From positions 1 through 40,791 of the forward strand of contig JAGWIC010000016.1 in the NCBI GenBank assembly GCA_028866435.1: 40,791 bases of DNA. The letters run 5' to 3'. A model generated the notes under the pieces. It saw only the letters and a program-made list of their open reading frames with translations, ran no database searches and was not told the DNA's origin. Of this stretch, positions 11,734-19,538 are shown piece after piece. Each line of letters opens with the position of its first letter. Within the stretch, counting starts at the first letter, position 1. Made by a program: the position numbers and the translations under genes. The stretch comes from Lysobacteraceae bacterium (GTDB lineage Bacteria; Pseudomonadota; Gammaproteobacteria; Xanthomonadales; Rhodanobacteraceae).

Positions 11734-11766
11734 AAGCTGCGCGTTGATCTGTTGAGGAGATATCTC

Positions 11767-12213
11767 ATGACAACGATGACACGCTGGAATCCGTTCAAGC
11801 CATCCACCCAGCTGGATCCACTGCTCCGGTTCGACGACATGTTCCGCGGATTGACCTCGCGCCCGATGTGGCATGAGCTCGATACCACGCCGGACATGCG
11901 TATCGACGTCAGCGAAGACGACAAGGCGTTCCACATCAGGGCCGACGTACCCGGGGTCGACAAGAACGACATCGAAATCTCCGTCGATGGCAACCAGGTG
12001 ATGATCAGCGCCGAAGTGAAGCGCGAAAGCAGCAGGAAGGAAGGCGAGGAATCGATCTATACCGAGCGCTACTGCGGCAAGGCCTACCGCGCCATCACCC
12101 TCCCCGGCGACTTCGACAGCACGATCTCGGACGCGCACTACGACAATGGCGTGCTGACCCTCAGCCTGCCGAAGAAGGCGAACGGAAGCTCGCGCAAGAT
12201 CAGGGTGAGCTGA
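11767..12213 (+). CDS. Small heat-shock protein, Hsp20/alpha-crystallin family
   Basis: The 148-residue product is an ATP-independent holdase that binds unfolding proteins. The alpha-crystallin domain spans about 40-138 (DMRIDVSEDDKAFHIRADVPGV; YTERYCGKAYRAITLPGDFD; YDNGVLTLSLPKK, matching the A-x3-NGVL-x-L motif). The C-terminus KIRVS retains an I-x-V motif for oligomer contacts. The N-terminal WNPFKP/LDPLLRFDDMF is typical of bacterial class A Hsp20. GAGGAG lies ten bases before the ATG. Transcription alone from an Anr-type promoter suggests use during oxygen limitation as well as heat. A hairpin follows the stop. Confidence 0.93.
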   Translation: MTTMTRWNPFKPSTQLDPLLRFDDMFRGLTSRPMWHELDTTPDMRIDVSEDDKAFHIRADVPGVDKNDIEISVDGNQVMISAEVKRESSRKEGEESIYTERYCGKAYRAITLPGDFDSTISDAHYDNGVLTLSLPKKANGSSRKIRVS

Positions 12214-12224
12214 GGCAGGAACGC

Positions 12225-12260
12225 TGCCGCTTCGCATCCGGGTTCCGGTGCGAAGCGGCA
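12225..12260. terminator. Hairpin between convergent hsp20 and usp
   Basis: TGCCGCTTCGCA (12225-12236) and TGCGAAGCGGCA (12249-12260) form a perfect 12-bp stem. The 12-base loop contains a nested CCGG-GTT-CCGG. It sits 12 bases after the hsp20 stop. There is no T tract, so it may be a transcript-stabilising or attenuating structure rather than a full intrinsic terminator. Confidence 0.6.
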
Positions 12261-12361
12261 GGCTGCGGCCATCCGGCCGGCGCAGGGCGGCCCCGGCACG
12301 GCCGGCAATGCGCGGGGACACGGCGACATCGGCGGCCTTCGGCGCAACCTGGCAGGTGCCG

Positions 12362-13195
12362 TCAATGCCGCATGAGCACCGGCATCCCGGCATGGTTCAG
12401 CACGTGCTGGGTGGTGCCGCCGAGCATCCATTCGCTGAAACGGGTGCGGCCCCAGGCGCCCATCACCAGCAGGTCGGCGTCGTGTTCGGCGGCGGCGGCG
12501 AGCAGGGCCGTGCCCGCATCGTGCCCGCTTGCGGCCAGCGCGTGCAGTTCGAACTCCACGCCGTGCTGTCGCAGGTAGCGGGAAATGTCGAACTCCGGCC
12601 GCCAGCCGATTTCATTGATGTTGAACTCGGGTCGGGCCTTGCCCTGCAGCAGCACCACGCGCTTGGCGTGCAGCAGCAGCGGCAGCGCGGCGTGGATCGC
12701 GCGGAGCGCCTGCGCGGACGCGTTCCAGGCCAGCACGATGCAATCCAGCGAAAAGGCCTTGTCGTACCCCGGCGGCAGCGTGATGCACGGCAGTCCGGCG
12801 GTGAGCACGATATGGCCGGTGGCGGCCGCGGTGCCCGATGAGGCGTTGGTGGTGCGTTCGATGACCAGCAGGTCCTGCCACTGGCCGATGCGCTCCAGTA
12901 CCCCCGGCAGATATCCGGTGGCCACTTGCCAGGCGGCGCGCCTCGCGCCGGACTGGCGCGCCATCGCGACGAACGCGTCGCCGGCGGCGAACGCCTCGTT
13001 CTCCAGCTCGCGGTTGGCCTCGATCAGGTTCGCCATCACGCCGGGCGCATCGTAGGGCGGCATGCTGGTCAGTGGCGACGGAGACACGTAGACGCCGGTG
13101 AGCATGGCATCGACGGTGGCGGCGAGGCCGGCGGCGTAGGGGACGACGGCTGGCCAGTCACGGAAATCTTCGGTGTAGACAAGGATGTCTTTCAT
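12362..13195 (-). CDS. Tandem universal stress protein
   Basis: The 277-residue cytoplasmic protein carries two Usp folds. The first (about 1-140) starts MKDILVYTEDF and lacks a good nucleotide loop. The second (about 145-277) ends in MGAWGRTRFSEWMLGGTTQHVL, which fits the ATP-binding pattern G-x2-G-x9-G with Gly-Thr next. It closely resembles the tandem Usp at 32860-33660 (both share DADLLV.GAWGR and a C-terminal His), so they are probably paralogues. Tandem Usps are known in Anr- and Dos-type regulons, where they aid survival under oxygen limitation. It is convergent with hsp20. An Anr-type box lies 313 bases upstream. The ribosome binding site is weak. Confidence 0.88.
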   Translation of the reverse strand: MKDILVYTEDFRDWPAVVPYAAGLAATVDAMLTGVYVSPSPLTSMPPYDAPGVMANLIEANRELENEAFAAGDAFVAMARQSGARRAAWQVATGYLPGVLERIGQWQDLLVIERTTNASSGTAAATGHIVLTAGLPCITLPPGYDKAFSLDCIVLAWNASAQALRAIHAALPLLLHAKRVVLLQGKARPEFNINEIGWRPEFDISRYLRQHGVEFELHALAASGHDAGTALLAAAAEHDADLLVMGAWGRTRFSEWMLGGTTQHVLNHAGMPVLMRH

Positions 13196-13479
13196 GGCAT
13201 GGGCTCGCTGTTCGGGTGAGGGTCGGGCGCCGGGGTTTCTCTGTCCGGGAGCAGGGTGGCCGCCCGATCGGACCCATGGCCTCGACGTGGCGCTGTGCCC
13301 TCGCCAAGCCGTGCGCGCTCATCGGCACGGCGACCGCGATGAAGGCGTAGCAGGGGCTGAAGTGCTGTTGCCGGTACATGGGACAGGGTGATCGACCTGG
13401 TTTCGACGGAGGCTTTCGCTGCGCGGGCTGTGCGCCGGCCCGCCGGCATGGCCTTGGCGGTGCGGGTCGCCGCCCTGCC

Positions 13480-13521
13480 ATGGTCGACGTTCCGGCGTTG
13501 CCGGGTATTGATGCTGGTCAA
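13480..13521 (-). promoter_or_regulatory. Anr/FNR box upstream of usp
   Basis: The box TTGATGCTGGTCAA (13508-13521) fits the consensus. Leftward, 22 bp away, lies GACCAT (complement of 13480-13485), a 3/6 match to TATAAT. It is 313 bp from the usp start at 13195, giving a leader of about 280 bases. The whole 13196-13640 gap (445 bp) holds no convincing gene; this box is its only clear signal. Confidence 0.55.
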
Positions 13522-13640
13522 TCCGGATAGCCAAGGCTGGCCCGGGCGGGGGCGGCGGTGGGGCCTGCGGGGAAAAAGCGCCAGGCCCGCCGGTGCCCCG
13601 TGCTGGACGGGCCGCCGGTGGATCTGGCGCGGGGCAAGCG

Positions 13641-14249
13641 TCAGAAGCGGTAGCCGAAGCTGACGCCGTAGACCAGCGGATTGACCTTGGCCTTGCCGAC
13701 GTTGGCGCCGTTGACATGCACGTCGCCGCCGATGTCGATCCAGCGCACGTCGGCGGTGAACAGCCAGTTGGGAGCCAGCGTGACGTCCACGCCGGCATGC
13801 GCGGCCGCGCCCCAGCTGTTGTCGATCCTGACCACGGTGCCGGTCAGCGGGCCGGTGCCCTTGGTGTCGAAGAAGCGGGTGTAGTTGATCCCGGCGCCGA
13901 CGAACGGCGACACCGTCGCCTCCGGCATGAAGTGGTAGTTGACGCCGATGGTCGGCGGCAGCTGCTTGGTGGTGGCCGCTTTCAGGCCATCCAGCCGCAC
14001 GTCGTGGCTGAACGGCAAGGCGGCGAGCAGATCCACGCTCCAGGACGGCGTGAACAGGTACTCCAGGCTCACGGTCGGCTTGAGGTCGCTGCCGACGCTG
14101 GCCTTCATGCCGGCCAGGGTGCCGTTGTTCGACGCCGGATCGACCACGTGTGCGCCGACGTGGACGATCCAGTTGTCGTCGGCATGGGCGGGGTTGGCGA
14201 CGCACAGGCCGAGGCCGGCGGCGACGAGCAGGGGCAGCATGGTTTTCAT
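13641..14249 (-). CDS. ompW: OmpW-family outer membrane protein
   Basis: The 202-residue precursor has a signal peptide (MKTMLPLLVAAGLGLCVANPAHA, cleaved after AHA). The mature protein begins DDNWIVHVGAHVVDP. It forms an eight-stranded beta-barrel, seen as alternating amphipathic strands (SVGSDLKPTVSLEYLFTPSWSVDLLAALP, TIGVNYHFMPEATVSPFVGAGINYTRFF), and ends with the outer-membrane C-terminal signature GVSFGYRF. OmpW proteins admit small hydrophobic molecules and in several proteobacteria are induced by FNR/Anr under low oxygen, which fits the box 61 bp upstream of the start. AAGGAAA lies seven bases before the ATG. An in-frame ATG upstream (adding MTNPKENT) is unlikely because it would disrupt the signal peptide. 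Confidence 0.92.
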   Translation of the reverse strand: MKTMLPLLVAAGLGLCVANPAHADDNWIVHVGAHVVDPASNNGTLAGMKASVGSDLKPTVSLEYLFTPSWSVDLLAALPFSHDVRLDGLKAATTKQLPPTIGVNYHFMPEATVSPFVGAGINYTRFFDTKGTGPLTGTVVRIDNSWGAAAHAGVDVTLAPNWLFTADVRWIDIGGDVHVNGANVGKAKVNPLVYGVSFGYRF

Positions 14250-14281
14250 GGTGTTTTCCTTCGGGTTGGTCATCTGGGCGC

Positions 14282-14323
14282 ATTCTGCGAAGCGCTCACC
14301 CGCGGACGTTTGATCGAGGTCAA
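14282..14323 (-). promoter_or_regulatory. Anr/FNR promoter of ompW
   Basis: The box TTGATCGAGGTCAA (14310-14323) fits the consensus. After exactly 22 bp on the minus strand comes CAGAAT (complement of 14282-14287), the same hexamer and spacing as at the phaC operon. The predicted leader is short, about 26 bases. Confidence 0.75.
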
Positions 14324-14443
14324 TTTGCGTCGGCGCGACATCGCCGCTGCGACACGATGCCGCAGGCGTGCGTTTGCGTCCGCGCGCAGCGCGAGTGATG
14401 GCCTGTGGCACAAGCGCACAGGCAATATCAGGCGTACCTGATA

Positions 14444-14485
14444 TTGATTAGAGTCAATATCGAAAATTGCAACGCCCTGCACACT
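14444..14485 (+). promoter_or_regulatory. Anr/FNR box upstream of cydA
   Basis: The box TTGATTAGAGTCAA (14444-14457) extends outwards into a larger palindrome with arms GATATTGA (14440-14447) and TCAATATC (14454-14461). At 22 bp downstream is CACACT (14480-14485), only 3/6 to TATAAT, so the -10 is weak. It lies 305 bp from the cydA start. If used, the leader would be about 270 bases. The 14324-14580 stretch otherwise shows nothing I can name. Confidence 0.6.
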
Positions 14486-14580
14486 GCAACAGGACCGGCC
14501 GAGATAGAGGCGTGCCGGTCGAGGGCCATGACCCACCCACGGCGCCTTCGCGCCCGTGCCGACTTTCACGGAAAAGCACC

Positions 14581-14769
14581 ATGTCGAGTTCTGCAAGGAA
14601 AAAACCGTCGCGCAAGGGACGATGGTCAGCGCGTGCGCCGCAACCGGCGGTTGCCGCGGGCGCGATCTCCGCCGTTCCCTCATCCACACTTCTCCAGTTC
14701 ACTGCGACCGGCGCGCTGATGATCGCGTGTCTGTCCAAACCACCGTCGGGAAGCCATTACCATGCATGA
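14581..14769 (+). CDS. Possible small membrane protein upstream of cydA
   Basis: This open frame encodes 62 residues: a strongly basic N-terminus (MSSSARKKPSRKGRWSARAP), a hydrophobic middle (AVAAGAISAVPSSTLLQFTATGALMIACL) and a short tail ending HYHA. Its stop overlaps the cydA start by eight bases, which could couple translation. It sits in the long leader after the Anr box. I do not recognise a family. Ribosome binding site support is modest (GGAAAAGC upstream). It may simply be leader sequence in a GC-rich genome. Confidence 0.3.
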   Translation: MSSSARKKPSRKGRWSARAPQPAVAAGAISAVPSSTLLQFTATGALMIACLSKPPSGSHYHA

Positions 14770-16363
14770 CATCACCGTCGTCGACCTGTCGCGTTGGCAG
14801 TTCGCGCTCACCGCGCTGTACCACTTTCTGTTCGTGCCACTGACGCTTGGACTCTCGTTCATGCTGGCGGCGATGGAGACGGTCTACGTCACCACCGGCA
14901 AGCAGATCTACAAGGACATCGTCCAGTTCTGGGGCAAGCTGTTCCTGATCAACTTCGCCCTCGGCGTGGCCACCGGCCTCACCATGGAGTTCGAGTTCGG
15001 CACCAACTGGTCGTTCTATTCGAGCTTCGTCGGCGACATCTTCGGCGCGCCGCTGGCGATCGAGGGCCTGATGGCGTTCTTCCTCGAAGCCACCTTCATC
15101 GGCATGATGGCGTTCGGCTGGGAGCGCATGCGCCGCGGCCAGCATCTGGCCGTCACCTACATGGTGGCATTCGGCTCGAACCTGTCGGCGTTGTGGATCC
15201 TGATCGCCAACAGCTTCATGCAGACCCCGCAGGGGGCGCACTTCAACCCGGTCACCATGCGCATGGAGCTGGGCAGCCTGTCGCAGCTGATCTTCAGCCA
15301 TGACGCGCAGGCCAAGTTCGTGCACACCAGCATTGCCGGCTACGTCACCGGCGCGATCTTCGTGGCCGGCATCAGCGCGTGGTACATGCTGAGAAACCGC
15401 CACATGGAGCTGGCCAAGCGTTCGTTCCGCATGGCGGTGCTGTTCGGCGTGCTCTCCACCGCGGGCGTGATCACCCTCGGCGACGCGCTGGGCTTCGTCG
15501 GCGGCCAGGCCCAGCCGACCAAGCTTGCGGCCATGGAAGGGCTGTGGAAGAGCGAGGCGGCGCCGATGCCGTTCAACCTGGTGGCGTTCCCCTCGCAGCA
15601 GGACCAGGTGAACCATGGCCAGCTTCAGGTGCCTTACGCGCTGTCGCTGCTGGTGACCCATTCGCTGGACGGCACCGTGCCCGGCGTGGACCAGTTGGAG
15701 CAGCAAGCGGCCGCACGCATCAGGAACGGCATCCCGGCGGTCGAGGCCTTGCAGACGCTGTCGAGCAAGCCGGGCGACGCCGATGCGCTGGCACAGTTCC
15801 ACGCGCACGAGAAGGATCTCGGCTACGGTTTCCTGGTGCAGCGTTACGCGCAGGACGTCAGCAAGGCCACCGATGCGCAGATCGGCACGGCGGCACGGGA
15901 CACCATTCCGCAGGTGGCGCCGATCTTCTGGTCGTTCCGCGCGATGGTGGCGATGGGCTTGGCGATGCTGGCCTACTTCGTGCTGGCGGTGATCTTCAGC
16001 CTGCGCAACCGCATCGAGCGCCAGCGCTGGTTCCTGAAACTAGCGGTGTGGATGATCCCGGTACCGTTCCTGGCCTGCGAGACCGGCTGGCTGGTGGCCG
16101 AACTCGGGCGCCAGCCGTGGACCGTGTACGAGCTGCTGCCCACCTGGATGTCCGCATCCACGCACAGCGTCGGCTACATGATTTTCTCGCTGGTGGGCTT
16201 CGTCGGCCTGTACACCGTGTTCATCATCGCCGAGATGTACCTGATGGTGCGCGCGATCCGCCAGGGTCCGCAGCCACATGATGACGACGCCGGCTGGGAT
16301 GGCGATCCCGTGCTCGGCAACAGCGCGAGCGGCGGCCGGCTGGCCGGCCAGGCGGAGGGTTGA
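14762..16363 (+). CDS. cydA: Cytochrome bd ubiquinol oxidase subunit I
   Basis: The 533-residue inner-membrane subunit carries the quinol site and all three haems of the high-affinity oxidase. His21 in WQFALTALYHFLFVPLTLG is the conserved N-terminal haem ligand. GTNWSFYSSFVGDIFGAPLAIEGLMAFFLEATFIG holds the glutamates of the proton path. The long insert about residues 255-390 is the extended Q-loop of the E. coli-type enzyme. GRQPWTVYELLPT is the family signature. Reduction of O2 to water here generates a proton gradient without pumping and lets cells respire at very low O2. The ATG has GGGAAG 12 bases upstream. cydB follows three bases after the stop. Confidence 0.96.
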   Translation: MHDITVVDLSRWQFALTALYHFLFVPLTLGLSFMLAAMETVYVTTGKQIYKDIVQFWGKLFLINFALGVATGLTMEFEFGTNWSFYSSFVGDIFGAPLAIEGLMAFFLEATFIGMMAFGWERMRRGQHLAVTYMVAFGSNLSALWILIANSFMQTPQGAHFNPVTMRMELGSLSQLIFSHDAQAKFVHTSIAGYVTGAIFVAGISAWYMLRNRHMELAKRSFRMAVLFGVLSTAGVITLGDALGFVGGQAQPTKLAAMEGLWKSEAAPMPFNLVAFPSQQDQVNHGQLQVPYALSLLVTHSLDGTVPGVDQLEQQAAARIRNGIPAVEALQTLSSKPGDADALAQFHAHEKDLGYGFLVQRYAQDVSKATDAQIGTAARDTIPQVAPIFWSFRAMVAMGLAMLAYFVLAVIFSLRNRIERQRWFLKLAVWMIPVPFLACETGWLVAELGRQPWTVYELLPTWMSASTHSVGYMIFSLVGFVGLYTVFIIAEMYLMVRAIRQGPQPHDDDAGWDGDPVLGNSASGGRLAGQAEG

Positions 16364-16366
16364 TCG

Positions 16367-17500
16367 ATGGAAATCTATGGCGTGTTTCAGGTGATCTGGT
16401 GGCTGCTGCTCGGCGTCCTGCTGAGTGGCCTGGCCGTGATGGTGGGCATGGACATGGGCGTGGGAACGATCCTGCGCTATGTCGGGCGCACCGATCTGGA
16501 GCGCCGCGTGGCGCTCAACATCATCGGTCCGCACTGGGAGGGCAACCAGGTGTGGTTCGTGCTCGGCGGCGGCGCCGTGTTCGCGGCGTTTCCGCTGATC
16601 TATGCCACCGCGTTCTCGGGCTTCTACGTGGTGATGCTGCTGTTGCTGTGGAGCATGATCCTGCGCCCGCTCGGCTTCGAGTACCGCAGCAAGCTGCCTT
16701 CCGCCGCCTGGCGCAGCACCTGGGACTGGGCGCTGTTCGTCAGCGGGCTGGTGCCGATGGTGGTGTTCGGTGCCGCGTTCGGCAACCTGTTCGAGGGCGT
16801 GCCGTTCCACTTCAGCTGGAACATCACCTCGACCTATACCGGTTCGTTCCTGGCCCTGCTCAACCCGTTCGCGATCCTGTGTGGCCTGCTGTCGGCTTCG
16901 CTGTCGGTGTTCATGGGCTCGGTGACCGTGATGAACGGGGCCGAAGGCGCGATCTACGAGCGTGGCCGCACCCTCGCGCGCGCCTCGTCGGTGCTGGCGA
17001 TGGTGTTGTTCGCCGTCGGCGGGTTCTGGGTGCGCGGCATGCAGGGCTATGTGCTCAGCAGCGGCCCCGGCGCCGGCGTGCCGCAGACCCCGCTGCAACA
17101 GGTGGTGACGCTCACCGACGGTGCCTGGTTCGCCAACTTCCATGCCCACGGGGCGCTGTGGCTGCTGCCGCTGCTGGCTTTCGCCGGCATGCTGCTGGGC
17201 CTGTGGGCGGCGGCTGCGCGTCGTTCGCATCTGGCCTGGTGGTCGGGCGCGCTGGCATGGATCGGCGTGATCGGCACGGCCGGTGTGGCGCTGTTCCCGT
17301 TCCTGCTGCCCTCCAGCAGCGTGCCTTCGCAGAGCCTGACGGTATGGAACTCCAGCTCGAGCCAGCTCACCTTGACCTGGATGGTCGGCTTTGCGGTGGT
17401 GTTCGTGCCGCTGATCCTCTGGTACACCAGCTGGGCCTTTTACGTGATGCGTGGCAAGGTCAAGGCCGAGCACGTCGCCGCCGATGAACACAGCTACTGA
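16367..17500 (+). CDS. cydB: Cytochrome bd ubiquinol oxidase subunit II
   Basis: The 377-residue inner-membrane subunit is the structural partner of CydA. It has eight or nine hydrophobic segments, starting QVIWWLLLGVLLSGLAVMVGMDMGVGTILRY (the GxxMGVG segment near the N-terminus is typical). GPHWEGNQVWFVLGGGAVFAAFPLIYA is the classic CydB signature with conserved Trp, Glu and Asn residues. FAILCGLLSASLSVFMGSV and the C-terminal FVPLILWYTSWAFYVMRGKV also match. Length is standard. The ATG follows cydA by three bases; cydX starts nine bases after the stop. Confidence 0.96.
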   Translation: MEIYGVFQVIWWLLLGVLLSGLAVMVGMDMGVGTILRYVGRTDLERRVALNIIGPHWEGNQVWFVLGGGAVFAAFPLIYATAFSGFYVVMLLLLWSMILRPLGFEYRSKLPSAAWRSTWDWALFVSGLVPMVVFGAAFGNLFEGVPFHFSWNITSTYTGSFLALLNPFAILCGLLSASLSVFMGSVTVMNGAEGAIYERGRTLARASSVLAMVLFAVGGFWVRGMQGYVLSSGPGAGVPQTPLQQVVTLTDGAWFANFHAHGALWLLPLLAFAGMLLGLWAAAARRSHLAWWSGALAWIGVIGTAGVALFPFLLPSSSVPSQSLTVWNSSSSQLTLTWMVGFAVVFVPLILWYTSWAFYVMRGKVKAEHVAADEHSY

Positions 17501-17509
17501 GGACTGCCC

Positions 17510-17731
17510 ATGAAAACGTTTCTGCTGTTTGTTCTGTTCATGCTGATCGCGTTGATCGTGATCGTGCTGGCGGTCATCCTGGGCGACTCCGGGGCCTGGT
17601 ATTTCGCCTGGCTGGTCGGCACCGGCATGATCGTGCTGATCACCGCCGCCGGCGGTGCCATGCTCGACACCCAGGAGGAGCAAGCCGCCTTGCTCAAGGC
17701 GGATGCGCAGGCGGGCGCCAGGCACGGCTGA
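17510..17731 (+). CDS. cydX: CydX with an extra N-terminal membrane helix
   Basis: The 73-residue product is about twice the usual CydX length. Residues 29-55 (AWYFAWLVGTGMIVLITAAGG) match the CydX core; E. coli CydX begins MWYFAWILGT. CydX is a small third subunit needed for bd oxidase stability and activity. Ahead of it, residues 1-24 (MKTFLLFVLFMLIALIVIVL) form a separate, very hydrophobic helix joined by the short linker GDSG. The extra helix could mimic the second small subunit found in E. coli bd-I (CydH/CydY); this is a guess. The C-terminal tail is charged. A strong terminator follows 27 bases after the stop. Confidence 0.85.
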   Translation: MKTFLLFVLFMLIALIVIVLAVILGDSGAWYFAWLVGTGMIVLITAAGGAMLDTQEEQAALLKADAQAGARHG

Positions 17732-17758
17732 GGCTGGATGTAGACTGCAGTGCTGTAT

Positions 17759-17788
17759 GGGGCCGGCCTTGTGCCGGCCCCTCATTTT
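17759..17788 (+). terminator. Intrinsic terminator after cydABX
   Basis: GGGGCCGGC (17759-17767) and GCCGGCCCC (17773-17781) form a perfect 9-bp GC stem with a five-base loop, followed by TCATTTT. It separates cydABX from cydDC, so cydDC may rely on read-through or its own promoter. Confidence 0.8.
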
Positions 17789-17798
17789 GGAATGATCG

Positions 17799-19538
17799 AT
17801 GACCGTTTCGACCTCGTCCTGGCTGCGTGAGCAGGCCCGTCCGGTACGGCGTCTGCTCGCCGCCGGCGTGGTTGCCGGCGGCCTGCAGGCGGTGCTCGTG
17901 TGTATCGGCGCGTGGCTGGTGGCGCACGTGCTGGCCCGGGCCGTTCTGGCGGGAGCCGGCCTGGCCGGGCTGTGGCCATGCGTGGCCGCGCTGGTGCCGC
18001 TGGCGCTGGCCCGGTTTGCGCTGCTGCTGTGGCAGCGGCGCACCACCTTCGATGCCGGTGCCCGGGTGGGCGACGACGTGCGCGGCGCGCTGGAGCGGCG
18101 CATGCGGCAGCTCGGCCCGCGCTGGGCCGCGCAGCAATCCAGCGGCGACATCGTTACCCGCTGCGTGGACGGGGTGCAGGCGCTGGTTCCGTACTATGCC
18201 GGCTACCTGCCGCAGGTGGCGCTTACCGCGGTGGTCCCGCTGCTGATCCTGCTGGCCGTATGGCCTGCCGATCCCTGGTCGGCGCTGGTGCTGGTGCTGA
18301 CGGCGCCGCTGGTGCCGCTGTTCATGGTGCTGGTCGGCGGCGCCGCCGAACGCGCCAGCCAGCGGCGCTGGTCGCGGCTGCGGCGCATGGGCGCGCGCTT
18401 CATGGATGCGCTCTCCGGCCTGACCACCTTGCGGCTGTGCCGCGCCACCGCCCGCGAGGAGGCGTTGCTGGCGGCCAGCGGCGAGGCCTACCGGCGCGAA
18501 ACCATGGCGGTGCTGCGCATCGCTTTCCTGTCGGCGCTGGTGCTGGAGTTCTTTGCGACGGTGAGCATCGCGGTGCTGGCGGTGTTGATCGGCTTCCGCC
18601 TGATGTGGGGCACGCTGGGCTTCGAGCCGGGACTGTTCGTGCTGCTGCTGGCGCCGGAACTGTTCCTGCCGTTGCGCGCCCTGGGCAGCCAGCGGCACCG
18701 GCGGATGGAGGCCGCGGCGGCGGCCGAGGACCTGGTGGCGCTGTTGGCCGTGGCCGAGGGCACGACGCCGGGCGAGGAGCCTGCGGCGCCGGAGCCGTTC
18801 GAGGCGCGGCGGATCGCGCTCGCCTTCGAGCGGGTGCGGTTCGGCTACGAACCCGGACGCATCGTGTTGCACGATCTGGATCTCGAGGTCGCGGCGGGCA
18901 CGCTGGTGACCCTGGTCGGCGGCAGCGGCAGCGGCAAGAGCACGCTGTTCAACCTGCTGATGGGGTTTGCCTCGCCGCAGGGCGGCCGCATCCGGGTCAA
19001 TGGCCGGGACCTGGCTGCGCTCGAGCCGGGGTCGTGGCGCCGGCACCTCAGCTGGGTGTCGCAGCGTGCCCATGTCTTCCATGGCAGCCTGCGCGACAAC
19101 CTGCTGATCGCGGCCCCGAACGCCGACGACGCCGGCTTGCAGCGCGCCTTGCAAGCCGCCTCGCTGCAAGCCGTGGTGGCGCGCCTGCCGCAAGGGCTGG
19201 ATACGCCGCTGGGCGAACATGGCCATGGGCTGTCCGGCGGCGAACGCCAGCGCCTGGCGCTGGCCCGCGCCTGGCTGCGCGATGCGCCGCTGCTGCTGCT
19301 GGACGAGCCGGTGCAGCACCTGGATGCCGCCACGGCGGCCACCATCGACGCCGCCATCGACGCGCTGGCGCAAGGCCGTACCGTCATCCGCATCGCCCAC
19401 CGGCTGGACCGCCTGGCCGATGACGCACGGGTGGCGGTACTGGCCGAGGGGCGGATCGTCGAGCAAGGCCTGGTCGGCGAACTGCGCGCCTCGCGCGGCG
19501 CCTTCGCCCGCCTGCTGGCGGCGGACCGTGCCGCATGA
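17799..19538 (+). CDS. cydD: ABC exporter subunit CydD (thiol export for bd assembly)
   Basis: The 579-residue half-transporter has an N-terminal membrane domain of six helices (about 15-300) and a C-terminal ATPase domain. Walker A is GGSGSGKST (from residue 374), the ABC signature is LSGGERQRLALARAW, and Walker B is LLLLDEPVQHLD followed by the H-loop RIAHRLDR. CydDC exports cysteine and glutathione (or moves haem) to the periplasm and is needed for cytochrome bd and c maturation. The order cydD then cydC is conserved; the stop overlaps cydC by four bases. Assignment to CydD rather than another ABC exporter rests on the cydABX context and the pairing with CydC. Confidence 0.93.
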   Translation: MTVSTSSWLREQARPVRRLLAAGVVAGGLQAVLVCIGAWLVAHVLARAVLAGAGLAGLWPCVAALVPLALARFALLLWQRRTTFDAGARVGDDVRGALERRMRQLGPRWAAQQSSGDIVTRCVDGVQALVPYYAGYLPQVALTAVVPLLILLAVWPADPWSALVLVLTAPLVPLFMVLVGGAAERASQRRWSRLRRMGARFMDALSGLTTLRLCRATAREEALLAASGEAYRRETMAVLRIAFLSALVLEFFATVSIAVLAVLIGFRLMWGTLGFEPGLFVLLLAPELFLPLRALGSQRHRRMEAAAAAEDLVALLAVAEGTTPGEEPAAPEPFEARRIALAFERVRFGYEPGRIVLHDLDLEVAAGTLVTLVGGSGSGKSTLFNLLMGFASPQGGRIRVNGRDLAALEPGSWRRHLSWVSQRAHVFHGSLRDNLLIAAPNADDAGLQRALQAASLQAVVARLPQGLDTPLGEHGHGLSGGERQRLALARAWLRDAPLLLLDEPVQHLDAATAATIDAAIDALAQGRTVIRIAHRLDRLADDARVAVLAEGRIVEQGLVGELRASRGAFARLLAADRAA

